Source: Ardenticatenales bacterium
Lineage (GTDB): Bacteria > Chloroflexota > Anaerolineae > Ardenticatenales > Ardenticatenaceae
NCBI GenBank assembly: GCA_013812995.1
Contig: JACCSL010000639.1
Span: 1-9,238, forward strand
Reading direction: 5' to 3'
Length of the DNA: 9,238 bases
This document shows, piece after piece, positions 1 through 6,855 of the stretch (positions are counted from its first letter, which is position 1; the number at the start of each line of letters is the position of its first letter). Under the pieces are notes generated by a model, which was not told where the DNA came from, searched no databases, and saw only the letters and a list, made by a program, of their open reading frames with translations. Both the position numbers and the translations under genes were made by a program.

Positions 1-1
1 G

Positions 2-1027
2 TATGCGTTCTATGCGATGCGCTTTATCGCGTCGCATGATGTGCTGGCGGTCCAGGTGCCGCAATTCGAGGCACCGCTGCTCGCCGCGCTGGCCTGGCAG
101 CTGGGTGTGCCAGCCACGATGACCTACCATTGTGATGTGCAACTCCCCAAAGGCTCGTTCAATCGCCTGGTGGACCGCGTGGTACTGGCGGGGAATTTTG
201 CGGCGGCGATGTTGGTCAACCATATCATTGCCTACACGCTGGACTACGCCAAGCACAGCCCGCTGATGAGCCGCTTCCTGCCCAAGGTCGAGGTGATTCC
301 GCCCCCCGTCGATATGCCCGCCGCGCGGGATGTGGTGGTGGAGGCGTTTCGCGCCAAGCACAACCTGGAGGGCAAGCAGGTGGTTGGCATCTGCGGGCGC
401 TTCGCGACCGAGAAGGGCTTCGAGTATCTCCTGGGAACCCTTCCCCTCCTGCTGGAAGAATTTCCCGGCCTCTGCATCCTCCACGCGGGGGAGTTCGAGA
501 ACGTTATTGGGGAGCAAGGCTATCGAGACCGGCTCCGCTCGCTACTGGAACGCTATCACGAGCAGTGGATATCACTGGGCGTCATCGGTGGTGAAGAGCT
601 CGCGGCCTTCTTCGAGGTGTGCGATGTGACGGTACTGCCCAGCCTGAACCGCACCGAGAGCTTCGGCTTCGTGCAGATCGAGTCGATGCTGAATGGGACA
701 CCCGTGGTGGCATCGAATCTGCCGGGGGTGCGCGTGCCGGTCCAGACCACCGGCATGGGCCTCATTGCCCAGCCGGGAGACACGCAGGGGCTTGCCAGCG
801 CCATCGCCGAGATTCTGCGCCGCCCCAAGGAGTTCCAGAGCCCGCGCGAGCAGGTGGAGGCGGAGTTCTCCGTCTGGCGCACCGCGAACGACTACGAGCA
901 GCTCTACCAGCAGCTGCGACGCGAGGTGGCCCAGCAGGGAGGGACGCCCTTGCTCCGCCGCTTTGCTCCCCTTGTGGGGCTAATTCTCTTCATGTTTGCC
1001 TTATTCCTGCCCTTTCGGCATCGCTAA
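2..1027 (+). CDS. GT4-family glycosyltransferase, 5'-truncated
   Basis: Retaining GT-B-fold glycosyltransferase of the GT4 type, expected to move a sugar from a nucleotide-sugar donor to a lipid- or glycan-linked acceptor at the cytoplasmic face. The frame is open to the window edge, so the true start lies upstream; 341 residues are visible, against about 380-420 for complete family members. Numbering visible residues from position 2, the end of the N-terminal Rossmann domain (YHCDVQLP) is followed by the donor-binding domain with a GRFATEKG phosphate/nucleotide loop, and by the GT4 EX7E motif with E219 and E227 (ESFGFVQIE). 'GTPVVASNLPGVR' is also typical of GT4. The protein ends in an unusual hydrophobic stretch (about residues 322-338) followed by RHR, a likely C-terminal membrane anchor. 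It is the first visible gene of the operon, 15 nt before the methyltransferase. Family assignment is firm; donor and acceptor are unknown. Confidence 0.93.
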   Translation, partial: YAFYAMRFIASHDVLAVQVPQFEAPLLAALAWQLGVPATMTYHCDVQLPKGSFNRLVDRVVLAGNFAAAMLVNHIIAYTLDYAKHSPLMSRFLPKVEVIPPPVDMPAARDVVVEAFRAKHNLEGKQVVGICGRFATEKGFEYLLGTLPLLLEEFPGLCILHAGEFENVIGEQGYRDRLRSLLERYHEQWISLGVIGGEELAAFFEVCDVTVLPSLNRTESFGFVQIESMLNGTPVVASNLPGVRVPVQTTGMGLIAQPGDTQGLASAIAEILRRPKEFQSPREQVEAEFSVWRTANDYEQLYQQLRREVAQQGGTPLLRRFAPLVGLILFMFALFLPFRHR

Positions 1028-1042
1028 CAGGATAATTGATTT

Positions 1043-1864
1043 ATGACTGCCTATTCTCTCACGCGCTCCTCCCAGCGTGATTACCTGGATGACCATATCC
1101 GCGACGTGCCGACCTTTCGCGCCCTCCTGCGCGCCGTCGAGTGCCGCCTGTTCGAGGAAGCAGGGCCGCTGACCGATCCCGTGCTAGACCTCGGTTGTGG
1201 TGATGGTCACTATGCGACGATTGCCTTTAGTACGCCCCTCCTGGTCGGAATCGACCCGGAGGCGGCAATGGTGCGCGAGGCACATCAGCGGGGAGCCTAC
1301 CGCCATGCTATCGTTGCCAGCGCGACAGAGATGCCGTTCCCGAGCGCGTTCTTCAATTCGGTAATCGCCAACTGTGTGGTCGAGCATATCCCGGATATCG
1401 AGACGGTGCTGAGCGAGACGGCACGCGTGCTGCGCCCCGGCGGGCGCTTTATCTTCGGGGTGCCAAGCGAGAATTTCACGCGGATGCTGCTGGTGCCGAA
1501 ACTGTTGCGGGCGGCGGGGCTGGAGGAGGCAGCGCAGGAGTATGGCAACTGGTTCAACGCGCACTCGCAGCACTTCCACACCGACTCTCCCACCGTGTGG
1601 CTGGAGCGGCTGACGCGCCATGGCTTCAAGGTGGAGCACCACGAATACTATATCTCTGAGGAAGCTCATCAGCTCTTTGATGTCCTGCACTATCTCAGCG
1701 TGCCGCGCCTGATCAGCCGAAAACTTACCGGACGGTGGACCGCCTTCGAGAATCCTGCCAGCCAGGCCCTCTTCAATGCCCTGCTCCGCCCCCACTACGA
1801 TCAGCCACCGCCCGCCCAGGGTGCTTATATTTTCTTCCATGCGCGCAAACAGGCTCGTTTATGA
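1043..1864 (+). CDS. class I SAM-dependent methyltransferase
   Basis: A 273-residue soluble methyltransferase of the UbiE/Methyltransf_11 type, transferring a methyl group from S-adenosylmethionine. Motif I is V47-L-D-L-G-C-G-D-G55. D71 in GIDPE is the expected ribose-binding acidic residue. SATEMPF follows as the motif around the adenine pocket. The post-motif EHIPDIE segment (E114-H115) and LRPGG (to G134) complete the usual Rossmann order. The C-terminal half (about 150-273) is not diagnostic and probably forms the substrate cap. The start ATG has AGGA at 1029-1032, about 10 nt upstream. It overlaps the following hydrolase gene by 4 nt (ATGA at 1861-1864), so translation is probably coupled. 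The context suggests methylation of a sugar or polyprenyl-linked glycan, but methylases of this fold act on many substrates and the sequence does not name one. Confidence 0.92.
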   Translation: MTAYSLTRSSQRDYLDDHIRDVPTFRALLRAVECRLFEEAGPLTDPVLDLGCGDGHYATIAFSTPLLVGIDPEAAMVREAHQRGAYRHAIVASATEMPFPSAFFNSVIANCVVEHIPDIETVLSETARVLRPGGRFIFGVPSENFTRMLLVPKLLRAAGLEEAAQEYGNWFNAHSQHFHTDSPTVWLERLTRHGFKVEHHEYYISEEAHQLFDVLHYLSVPRLISRKLTGRWTAFENPASQALFNALLRPHYDQPPPAQGAYIFFHARKQARL

Positions 1865-2832
1865 GTGAGATGACATTTGACGATCTCTGGAACCAGGCGA
1901 TGGAGCACTTTCAGGCGGCGCACTATGAGGATGCCTATCAGGTGCTCACGACAGAGGGAGCGCGCTTTCCCGCACAGTCGCACCTGGTGTACTACCTACA
2001 CGCCTGCGCGATGGCACGCGTGGGCAAGACCGAGCAAACGGTCCAGCTTCTGGATGAAGCGTACCAGGCCGGAATCTGGTACACCGAGCAGGTCATGCGA
2101 CAGACGCCCTCTTTTCAGTCTATTCAGGGTCATCCCGCCTTTGAGGAAATAGTACCACGCTTCAAAGCGCACCAGGCGGAGATGGAGCGAAACATCCAGC
2201 CGCTGCTGTTCATTGAGGAGCCGGAGGGCGGCTGCACCCCGGAGCGTGCCTGCCCGCTGCTGCTTGCGCTGCACGGCAATGGGCAGAACGGCGACTTGGC
2301 GCTGAACGATTGGCGACCCATCGTGGCGGAGGGCTGGCTCCTGGCAGCGGCGCAATCCTCCCAGATCACTGCGCCGAACTCGTTCGTCTGGGACGAGCAC
2401 GAGTGCTCCATTCGTGAGGTTCAGGCACATTATGCTGATCTTACCGAGAAATATACCCTGGACCCGACGCGCCTCCTGGTGGGGGGCTTCTCGATGGGTG
2501 GGGAGATCACGATTGAGGCGGTGCTGAGCGGGGCCATCCCCGCGCGAGGCTTCATCGTGGTGGGGCCGGGTGGACCCTACATGGATAATTCTTCCCTCTG
2601 GGAACCATTGATTGAGGGCGCGGGGGGACGCGGGCTCCGAGGTTATATTCTTATGGGAGAAGCGGATCGCACCATCCCGCAGGAGCAAATCCGAGTGCTG
2701 GTGGAGAAATTGAACGCGGCTGGAATTCCCTGTGAGTTGGAAGTCCACCCGACGCTCCAGCACGAATTTCCTGCCGGGTTCGAGCAAAGTCTGCAAAAGG
2801 CGCTTGCCTTTGTGTTGAGGAACGAGCCATAA
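1861..2832 (+). CDS. serine alpha/beta-hydrolase with helical N-terminal region
   Basis: Predicted esterase/carboxylesterase-like hydrolase of 323 residues with a complete candidate triad: nucleophile S211 in the elbow G-F-S211-M-G, D269 in GEADRTIP, and H301 in LQHEFP. H138-G-N-G141 after a hydrophobic strand (LLLALHGNG) is the expected oxyanion-hole loop. The first 100 or so residues are helical and TPR-like (for example DLWNQAMEHFQAAHYEDAY and VQLLDEAYQAG), absent from minimal carboxylesterases and possibly a partner-binding region. No signal peptide is visible, so it is probably cytoplasmic. The start at 1861 was chosen over an in-frame ATG at 1735 because it gives the classic ATGA overlap with the methyltransferase stop, while the earlier one would embed 42 codons in that gene; the Shine-Dalgarno is weak, which suits coupling. 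It shares a reading frame with the next gene, 12 nt away. Substrate unknown; removal of an acyl group from a glycan or lipid is inference from context. Confidence 0.88.
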   Translation: MSEMTFDDLWNQAMEHFQAAHYEDAYQVLTTEGARFPAQSHLVYYLHACAMARVGKTEQTVQLLDEAYQAGIWYTEQVMRQTPSFQSIQGHPAFEEIVPRFKAHQAEMERNIQPLLFIEEPEGGCTPERACPLLLALHGNGQNGDLALNDWRPIVAEGWLLAAAQSSQITAPNSFVWDEHECSIREVQAHYADLTEKYTLDPTRLLVGGFSMGGEITIEAVLSGAIPARGFIVVGPGGPYMDNSSLWEPLIEGAGGRGLRGYILMGEADRTIPQEQIRVLVEKLNAAGIPCELEVHPTLQHEFPAGFEQSLQKALAFVLRNEP

Positions 2833-2844
2833 TCGTTCCCCGCT

Positions 2845-4827
2845 ATGGCGCATCACAACAACCCCTTTCTGACCTTTCTACTCTGCTCCCTCGCGTTGCT
2901 CTTCGGGGTAGTGGGGCAGTGGCTACTGGCGATTCGACCCGATAAGGGGGGATTGGCGGCGCTCCTCTTCGGGGTGGCGCTGGTACCCATCTGGCTAGTG
3001 TGGGGCGGAAAGCCGCTGACGCAGGGTGCGCTGCCCCCGCCGGGCAACACCCCAAGGCTGTGGGCCGTGCTCCTGGCCCTGCTGGGGGCAATGGTGGCGT
3101 ATCTGGGCGCAGCACATAACACCTTCACCTGGTGGGGCGTGGCCGCATGGGTGGCAAGTGTGCTTCTCTGGCTCTACGGGTGGCGTGTGGAGCAGGGCGC
3201 GACAGTACCTGTGGGCGAGGCGGAGCCCTGGCAGCGCTGGCAGATTGCCGCGTTTGTGACGATTCTCCTGCTCGCCACCTTCTTTCGATTCTGGCGACTG
3301 GACTCCCTGCCCCCTGAGATGACCTCCGACCACGCCGAGAAGCTGCTGGATGTGCTGGACGTTCTCGAAGGGCAGCGGCCAATCTTTTTCATACGCAACA
3401 CGGGGCGCGAGCCCATGCAGTTCTATCTGACGGCTCTGCTGGCAGGGCCGCTGGGGCTGGGGCTCGGTTATCTGGCGCTCAAAGTAGGAACCGCCCTCAT
3501 CGGGTGGCTCACAGTGCCTCTCACCTATGGGATGGCGCGGTACGGGTTAGGCCTCTCCCGTAGCCTCTCGCTGCTGGCGATGGCGCTGTTGGCAGCCAGC
3601 AAGTGGCACACCTCTATCACGCGAGTGGGGCTACGTTTTCCCTACGCACCGTTCGGGGTGGCACTGACGCTGTTTTTCTTCTACCGCGCGCAGCGCCTGG
3701 GGGCGCGGCGCGACTGGCTCCTGAGTGGGGTGGCGCTTGGGGTGGCGCTCTATGGCTACACCGCGATTCGGATTCTTCCGGTTCTGCTGCTCTTGGGGTC
3801 GCTGCTCTGGCTGCTGCTGGAACAGGTGCGGGGCCGGACGGGACTCTCCTGGCGAGGCGCGCTGCTCAATGTGCTGCTTTTGCCCCTCACAAGTCTGCTC
3901 GTGTTCCTGCCGCTCCTGCGCTACAGTCTGGAGCATCCTGAGCTCTTCTGGTATCGAAGCGCCACGCGGGCCATCCAGGGCGGTCAATCCGATCTTATGG
4001 GCGTCTTCGCGAAAAACCTTTACAACCTGCTGCTGATGTTTCATGTGCGTGGGGATATGGTCTGGGTGAACACGCTCCCGCTTGATCCGGTGCTGGACCG
4101 AATTACCGGAGTATTCTTCATACTTGGGGCGGGTATAGTGCTTTGGGTGGCGCTGCGACAGCCGCGCGCCGTGGACTGGACGCTGCTGCTCTCCCTGCCT
4201 ATCCTGTTGCTGCCCAGCGCCCTGGCGCTTTCCTACCCACGCGAGAACCCGAGTGTGGTCCGTACGGGCGGGGCGCTGCCCGTGATTATGATCATGGCGG
4301 CCCTGCCCCTGCACTGCTGGCTCACCTCGCTTCGCTGGGCCCTGCCTGATCTGCGGGGTGCTCTGGGAAACGTGCAGGAGCGGCTGCCCGTTGCCTTCGC
4401 TGTGGTGGTGCTCGCCGTGGTGGCCTTTCTGAACGGCCGCATCTATTTTGGGCCATACGCCGCCACCTACGATAAATATTCCTGGAACTCCTCGGAAGTG
4501 GCACAGGCCATCCAGGCACACGCGGTGCAAATCGGGGGGGTGGATCATGCCTTTATCGAGAGTTGGCCTCATTGGGTCGACACACGCAACGTGGCAATCA
4601 GTATGGGGCAGCCGCGTTGGGACTCGGTCCTCCACAACGCGGCCTCTGTGCTCAACACGAGTGCGTTACCGGCTGAACCCCGCCTGGTGATTCTTCATCC
4701 GGCGGATAAAAAATCTCTTGAAATCCTTCAACTGATCTGGGAAACCCCTCAGATTAAGCACTTCCAGAGCCGGATTCCCGGCAAAGAGTTTATCATCGTG
4801 ATTCACCCTGATTACGCATCGCCATGA
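2845..4827 (+). CDS. GT-C-fold membrane glycosyltransferase (ArnT/PMT-like), paralogue 1
   Basis: A polytopic membrane protein of 660 residues, expected to use a polyprenyl-phosphate-linked sugar at the outer face of the membrane. Four predicted helices (about 8-30, 37-53, 72-90, 96-113) precede the helix at about 133-150 that starts the GT-C core. The first external loop then carries PPEMTSD162-H163-A-E165-K, the position of the catalytic acidic motif in ArnT/PMT/GT39 proteins, followed by NTGREPMQFYL. Many further hydrophobic segments run to about residue 530, and a soluble tail of about 128 residues closes the protein. The loop has D-H where paralogues 2 and 3 have D-E. ATG 2845 is the first possible start because the previous gene's in-frame TAA lies 12 nt upstream; no good Shine-Dalgarno is seen. 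The 3' end overlaps the next start (ATGA, 4824-4827). Fold assignment is solid; the sugar and acceptor are unknown. Confidence 0.88.
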   Translation: MAHHNNPFLTFLLCSLALLFGVVGQWLLAIRPDKGGLAALLFGVALVPIWLVWGGKPLTQGALPPPGNTPRLWAVLLALLGAMVAYLGAAHNTFTWWGVAAWVASVLLWLYGWRVEQGATVPVGEAEPWQRWQIAAFVTILLLATFFRFWRLDSLPPEMTSDHAEKLLDVLDVLEGQRPIFFIRNTGREPMQFYLTALLAGPLGLGLGYLALKVGTALIGWLTVPLTYGMARYGLGLSRSLSLLAMALLAASKWHTSITRVGLRFPYAPFGVALTLFFFYRAQRLGARRDWLLSGVALGVALYGYTAIRILPVLLLLGSLLWLLLEQVRGRTGLSWRGALLNVLLLPLTSLLVFLPLLRYSLEHPELFWYRSATRAIQGGQSDLMGVFAKNLYNLLLMFHVRGDMVWVNTLPLDPVLDRITGVFFILGAGIVLWVALRQPRAVDWTLLLSLPILLLPSALALSYPRENPSVVRTGGALPVIMIMAALPLHCWLTSLRWALPDLRGALGNVQERLPVAFAVVVLAVVAFLNGRIYFGPYAATYDKYSWNSSEVAQAIQAHAVQIGGVDHAFIESWPHWVDTRNVAISMGQPRWDSVLHNAASVLNTSALPAEPRLVILHPADKKSLEILQLIWETPQIKHFQSRIPGKEFIIVIHPDYASP

Positions 4828-6839
4828 TCCGACAGACATTGATCCATCTGCGGCAGGATCGCTGGGCGGCGGGTCTGGCACTCCTCTCGCTGCTCCTGGG
4901 GCTTTTCAGCTATGGCTGGGCCACGAGTCATCCCGACTATCCCTGGGATGGACCCATTCTTCTGCTCGCCTCGGGGGCTCTGCTCCTGCTCGCCCTACTC
5001 CGACTTGAGCGGAACGACAAAGCCGCCGAGCCCTGGCGCTGGCGCTGGCTGACGAAGGTGCCGCGTTGGCGTCTGATCACCATCGCGGTCAGTCTGTTCC
5101 TCCAACTGCTGCTGCTGACCAGCCTGCTTCCTGCCGACAAACCCTCGTATGCGCTGGATGTCTGGTTGTGGTTGGGCTCCATCGGTACCTTCGTTCTGGC
5201 GGTGGCCCCACCGGTGAGCCGCCCGCGCGAGGATTGGGGGCTATGGTGGGAGATCAATCGCGGTGTGGTCCTCCTACTGGGGCTCGCCACACTGGTGGCG
5301 TTTGGGCTGCGGGTCTGGAATCTGGAGGGAATCCCCTCGACGGTGGGCGGGGATGAGGGCTCCCAGGGACTGGAGGCGCTCCGCGTGCTCTCCGGGGAGA
5401 TACGGAATCCCTTCACAACCGGGTGGCTGGGCGTTCCGACCATGAGCTTCTTCTTCAATAGTCTCTCGATCTGGCTCATGGGACCAACCGTGACGGCGCT
5501 GCGGCTGCCCTGGGCGATCATCGGCACAGCCACGGTTCTTATCACTTTTTGGCTGGTCACGCGCCTGCGCGGGTTACCACTGGGGCTCATGACAGCAGCC
5601 CTGCTCGCCACCTACCATTACCATATCCACTTCTCGCGTCTGGGCTCGAACCAGATCGCCGATCCCTTCTTTGTCAGTCTAGCACTGCTGTTTCTCTACC
5701 GGGCACGGGATCGCAACAGCCCGCTGGATTGGACGCTGGTAGGCATCGTGATGGGCGTCGCCCAATATTTCTATGCTGGAGCGCGGCTGACGGTGCTGGT
5801 GGTGGGAGCCTGCACCCTCTATTTCTTCTTGACGAACCGCGAGCGGCGCGAGATGCTGCGCGACCTGCTTGGCGGTACCCTGACGATGGTCGGGGCCTTT
5901 GTCATCACGGCCGGGCCAATGATTCAGTATGCGCTCCGCTTCCCCAATGACTATAACGCGCGGCTCAACCAGGTGGGCATCATCCACAGCGGGTGGTTGG
6001 AGCGAGAGCCCGCCATTCGCGGCGTCTCGATGCTAGAGGTGCTGTGGGATCAGTTCCTCCGCGCCTTCCTGGCCTTCAATGTATACCCGGACCGCACCGT
6101 CTGGTATGGCTCGCCCACGCCCCTGATGGAGGGCCCGTGGGCGGTGCTTTTTTTGCTGGGACTCTTCTACGCGACACTGCGCCTCCTGTGGCCCGCGCCG
6201 GACCATCGTCTCTTCCCGATGGTGGTCTGGTGGTGGAGCGGGATGATTCTGGGCGGCATGTTGACCGAGAGCCCGCCCTCCAGCCAGCGGTTGATCGTGC
6301 TGGCTCCCCCGGCCTGTTTCTTTATTGCGCTGGTACTGCTGCGGATTCTCCAGTTTGGTCAGGAGGCCCTGGGGCAACGGGACCTCCGCGCTGTGGCCCC
6401 CGTTTTACTCACCTGTGTGCTCCTTCTGGGCGGGCTGAGTGTGCGCTGGTATTTCAGCGACTACACGGCGCTGAATGTCTATGGAAGCCGCAATGGGGAA
6501 ATTGCTACGGCACTCGGCAAATATTTGAGGGCGGAGGTGGGGCCGGAAGAGCAGGTGGTGATGATTGGCCCGCCGCATCTCTACCTGACCTTCGGAACCA
6601 TTCCCTACCTGACCTCCCATGCCAATGAGGGCATAGACATTCTGGAGCCCCTGACGGCCCCTCCGACACTCGAGAGTCTGCATCTGGCTGCGGGGAAAGA
6701 GCCGCTCTTTATTGCCATTCCGCTTCGGGTGACGGAGCTGGCATTGGTGGAGCAGTCGTTCCCCGGCGGAAGACAGTTCTCGATCAACGATTCGAAGGGG
6801 GAGCCACTGTTCTGGGTATACGAGACGAACCAGGAGTAG
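4824..6839 (+). CDS. GT-C-fold membrane glycosyltransferase, paralogue 2
   Basis: A 671-residue polytopic membrane protein with the same plan as its upstream neighbour: four predicted N-terminal helices, a core beginning near residue 150, then an external loop with GGD177-E178-G-S-Q, the usual acidic motif of ArnT/PMT-like GT-C enzymes. Later landmarks are HFSRLGSNQ after a core helix, an external N378-A-R-L-N...SGWLEREPAIRG block, ESPPSSQRL, and a soluble C-terminal tail (from about 543) with D605-I-L-E-P-L-T. These line up closely with the next protein, more distantly with the previous one. The expected reaction is sugar transfer from a polyprenyl-phosphate carrier outside the membrane. The start ATG overlaps the previous stop by 4 nt. 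An in-frame TGA at 4809 rules out an earlier start, and no Shine-Dalgarno is visible, so translation is probably by coupling. Donor and acceptor are unknown; oligosaccharide polymerase or protein glycosylation roles are alternatives. Confidence 0.88.
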   Translation: MIRQTLIHLRQDRWAAGLALLSLLLGLFSYGWATSHPDYPWDGPILLLASGALLLLALLRLERNDKAAEPWRWRWLTKVPRWRLITIAVSLFLQLLLLTSLLPADKPSYALDVWLWLGSIGTFVLAVAPPVSRPREDWGLWWEINRGVVLLLGLATLVAFGLRVWNLEGIPSTVGGDEGSQGLEALRVLSGEIRNPFTTGWLGVPTMSFFFNSLSIWLMGPTVTALRLPWAIIGTATVLITFWLVTRLRGLPLGLMTAALLATYHYHIHFSRLGSNQIADPFFVSLALLFLYRARDRNSPLDWTLVGIVMGVAQYFYAGARLTVLVVGACTLYFFLTNRERREMLRDLLGGTLTMVGAFVITAGPMIQYALRFPNDYNARLNQVGIIHSGWLEREPAIRGVSMLEVLWDQFLRAFLAFNVYPDRTVWYGSPTPLMEGPWAVLFLLGLFYATLRLLWPAPDHRLFPMVVWWWSGMILGGMLTESPPSSQRLIVLAPPACFFIALVLLRILQFGQEALGQRDLRAVAPVLLTCVLLLGGLSVRWYFSDYTALNVYGSRNGEIATALGKYLRAEVGPEEQVVMIGPPHLYLTFGTIPYLTSHANEGIDILEPLTAPPTLESLHLAAGKEPLFIAIPLRVTELALVEQSFPGGRQFSINDSKGEPLFWVYETNQE

Positions 6840-6855
6840 CGGAACCGATCCTCCT

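Noticed and set aside
1735..1860. Upstream in-frame ATG that would lengthen the hydrolase by 42 residues
   Set aside because: The extra codons lie entirely inside the methyltransferase gene, are Pro/Arg-rich and unlike the family, and the ATG at 1861 gives a standard 4-nt overlap.
1996..2856. - strand open frame (286 codons) opposite the hydrolase
   Set aside because: No domain or promoter; the opposite strand has a complete catalytic triad and operon spacing.
3631..4635. Long - strand open frame (334 codons) opposite GT-C paralogue 1
   Set aside because: The translation is Gln/His/Arg/Pro-rich low-complexity, as expected opposite Leu/Ala/Val-rich codons, with no recognisable domain.
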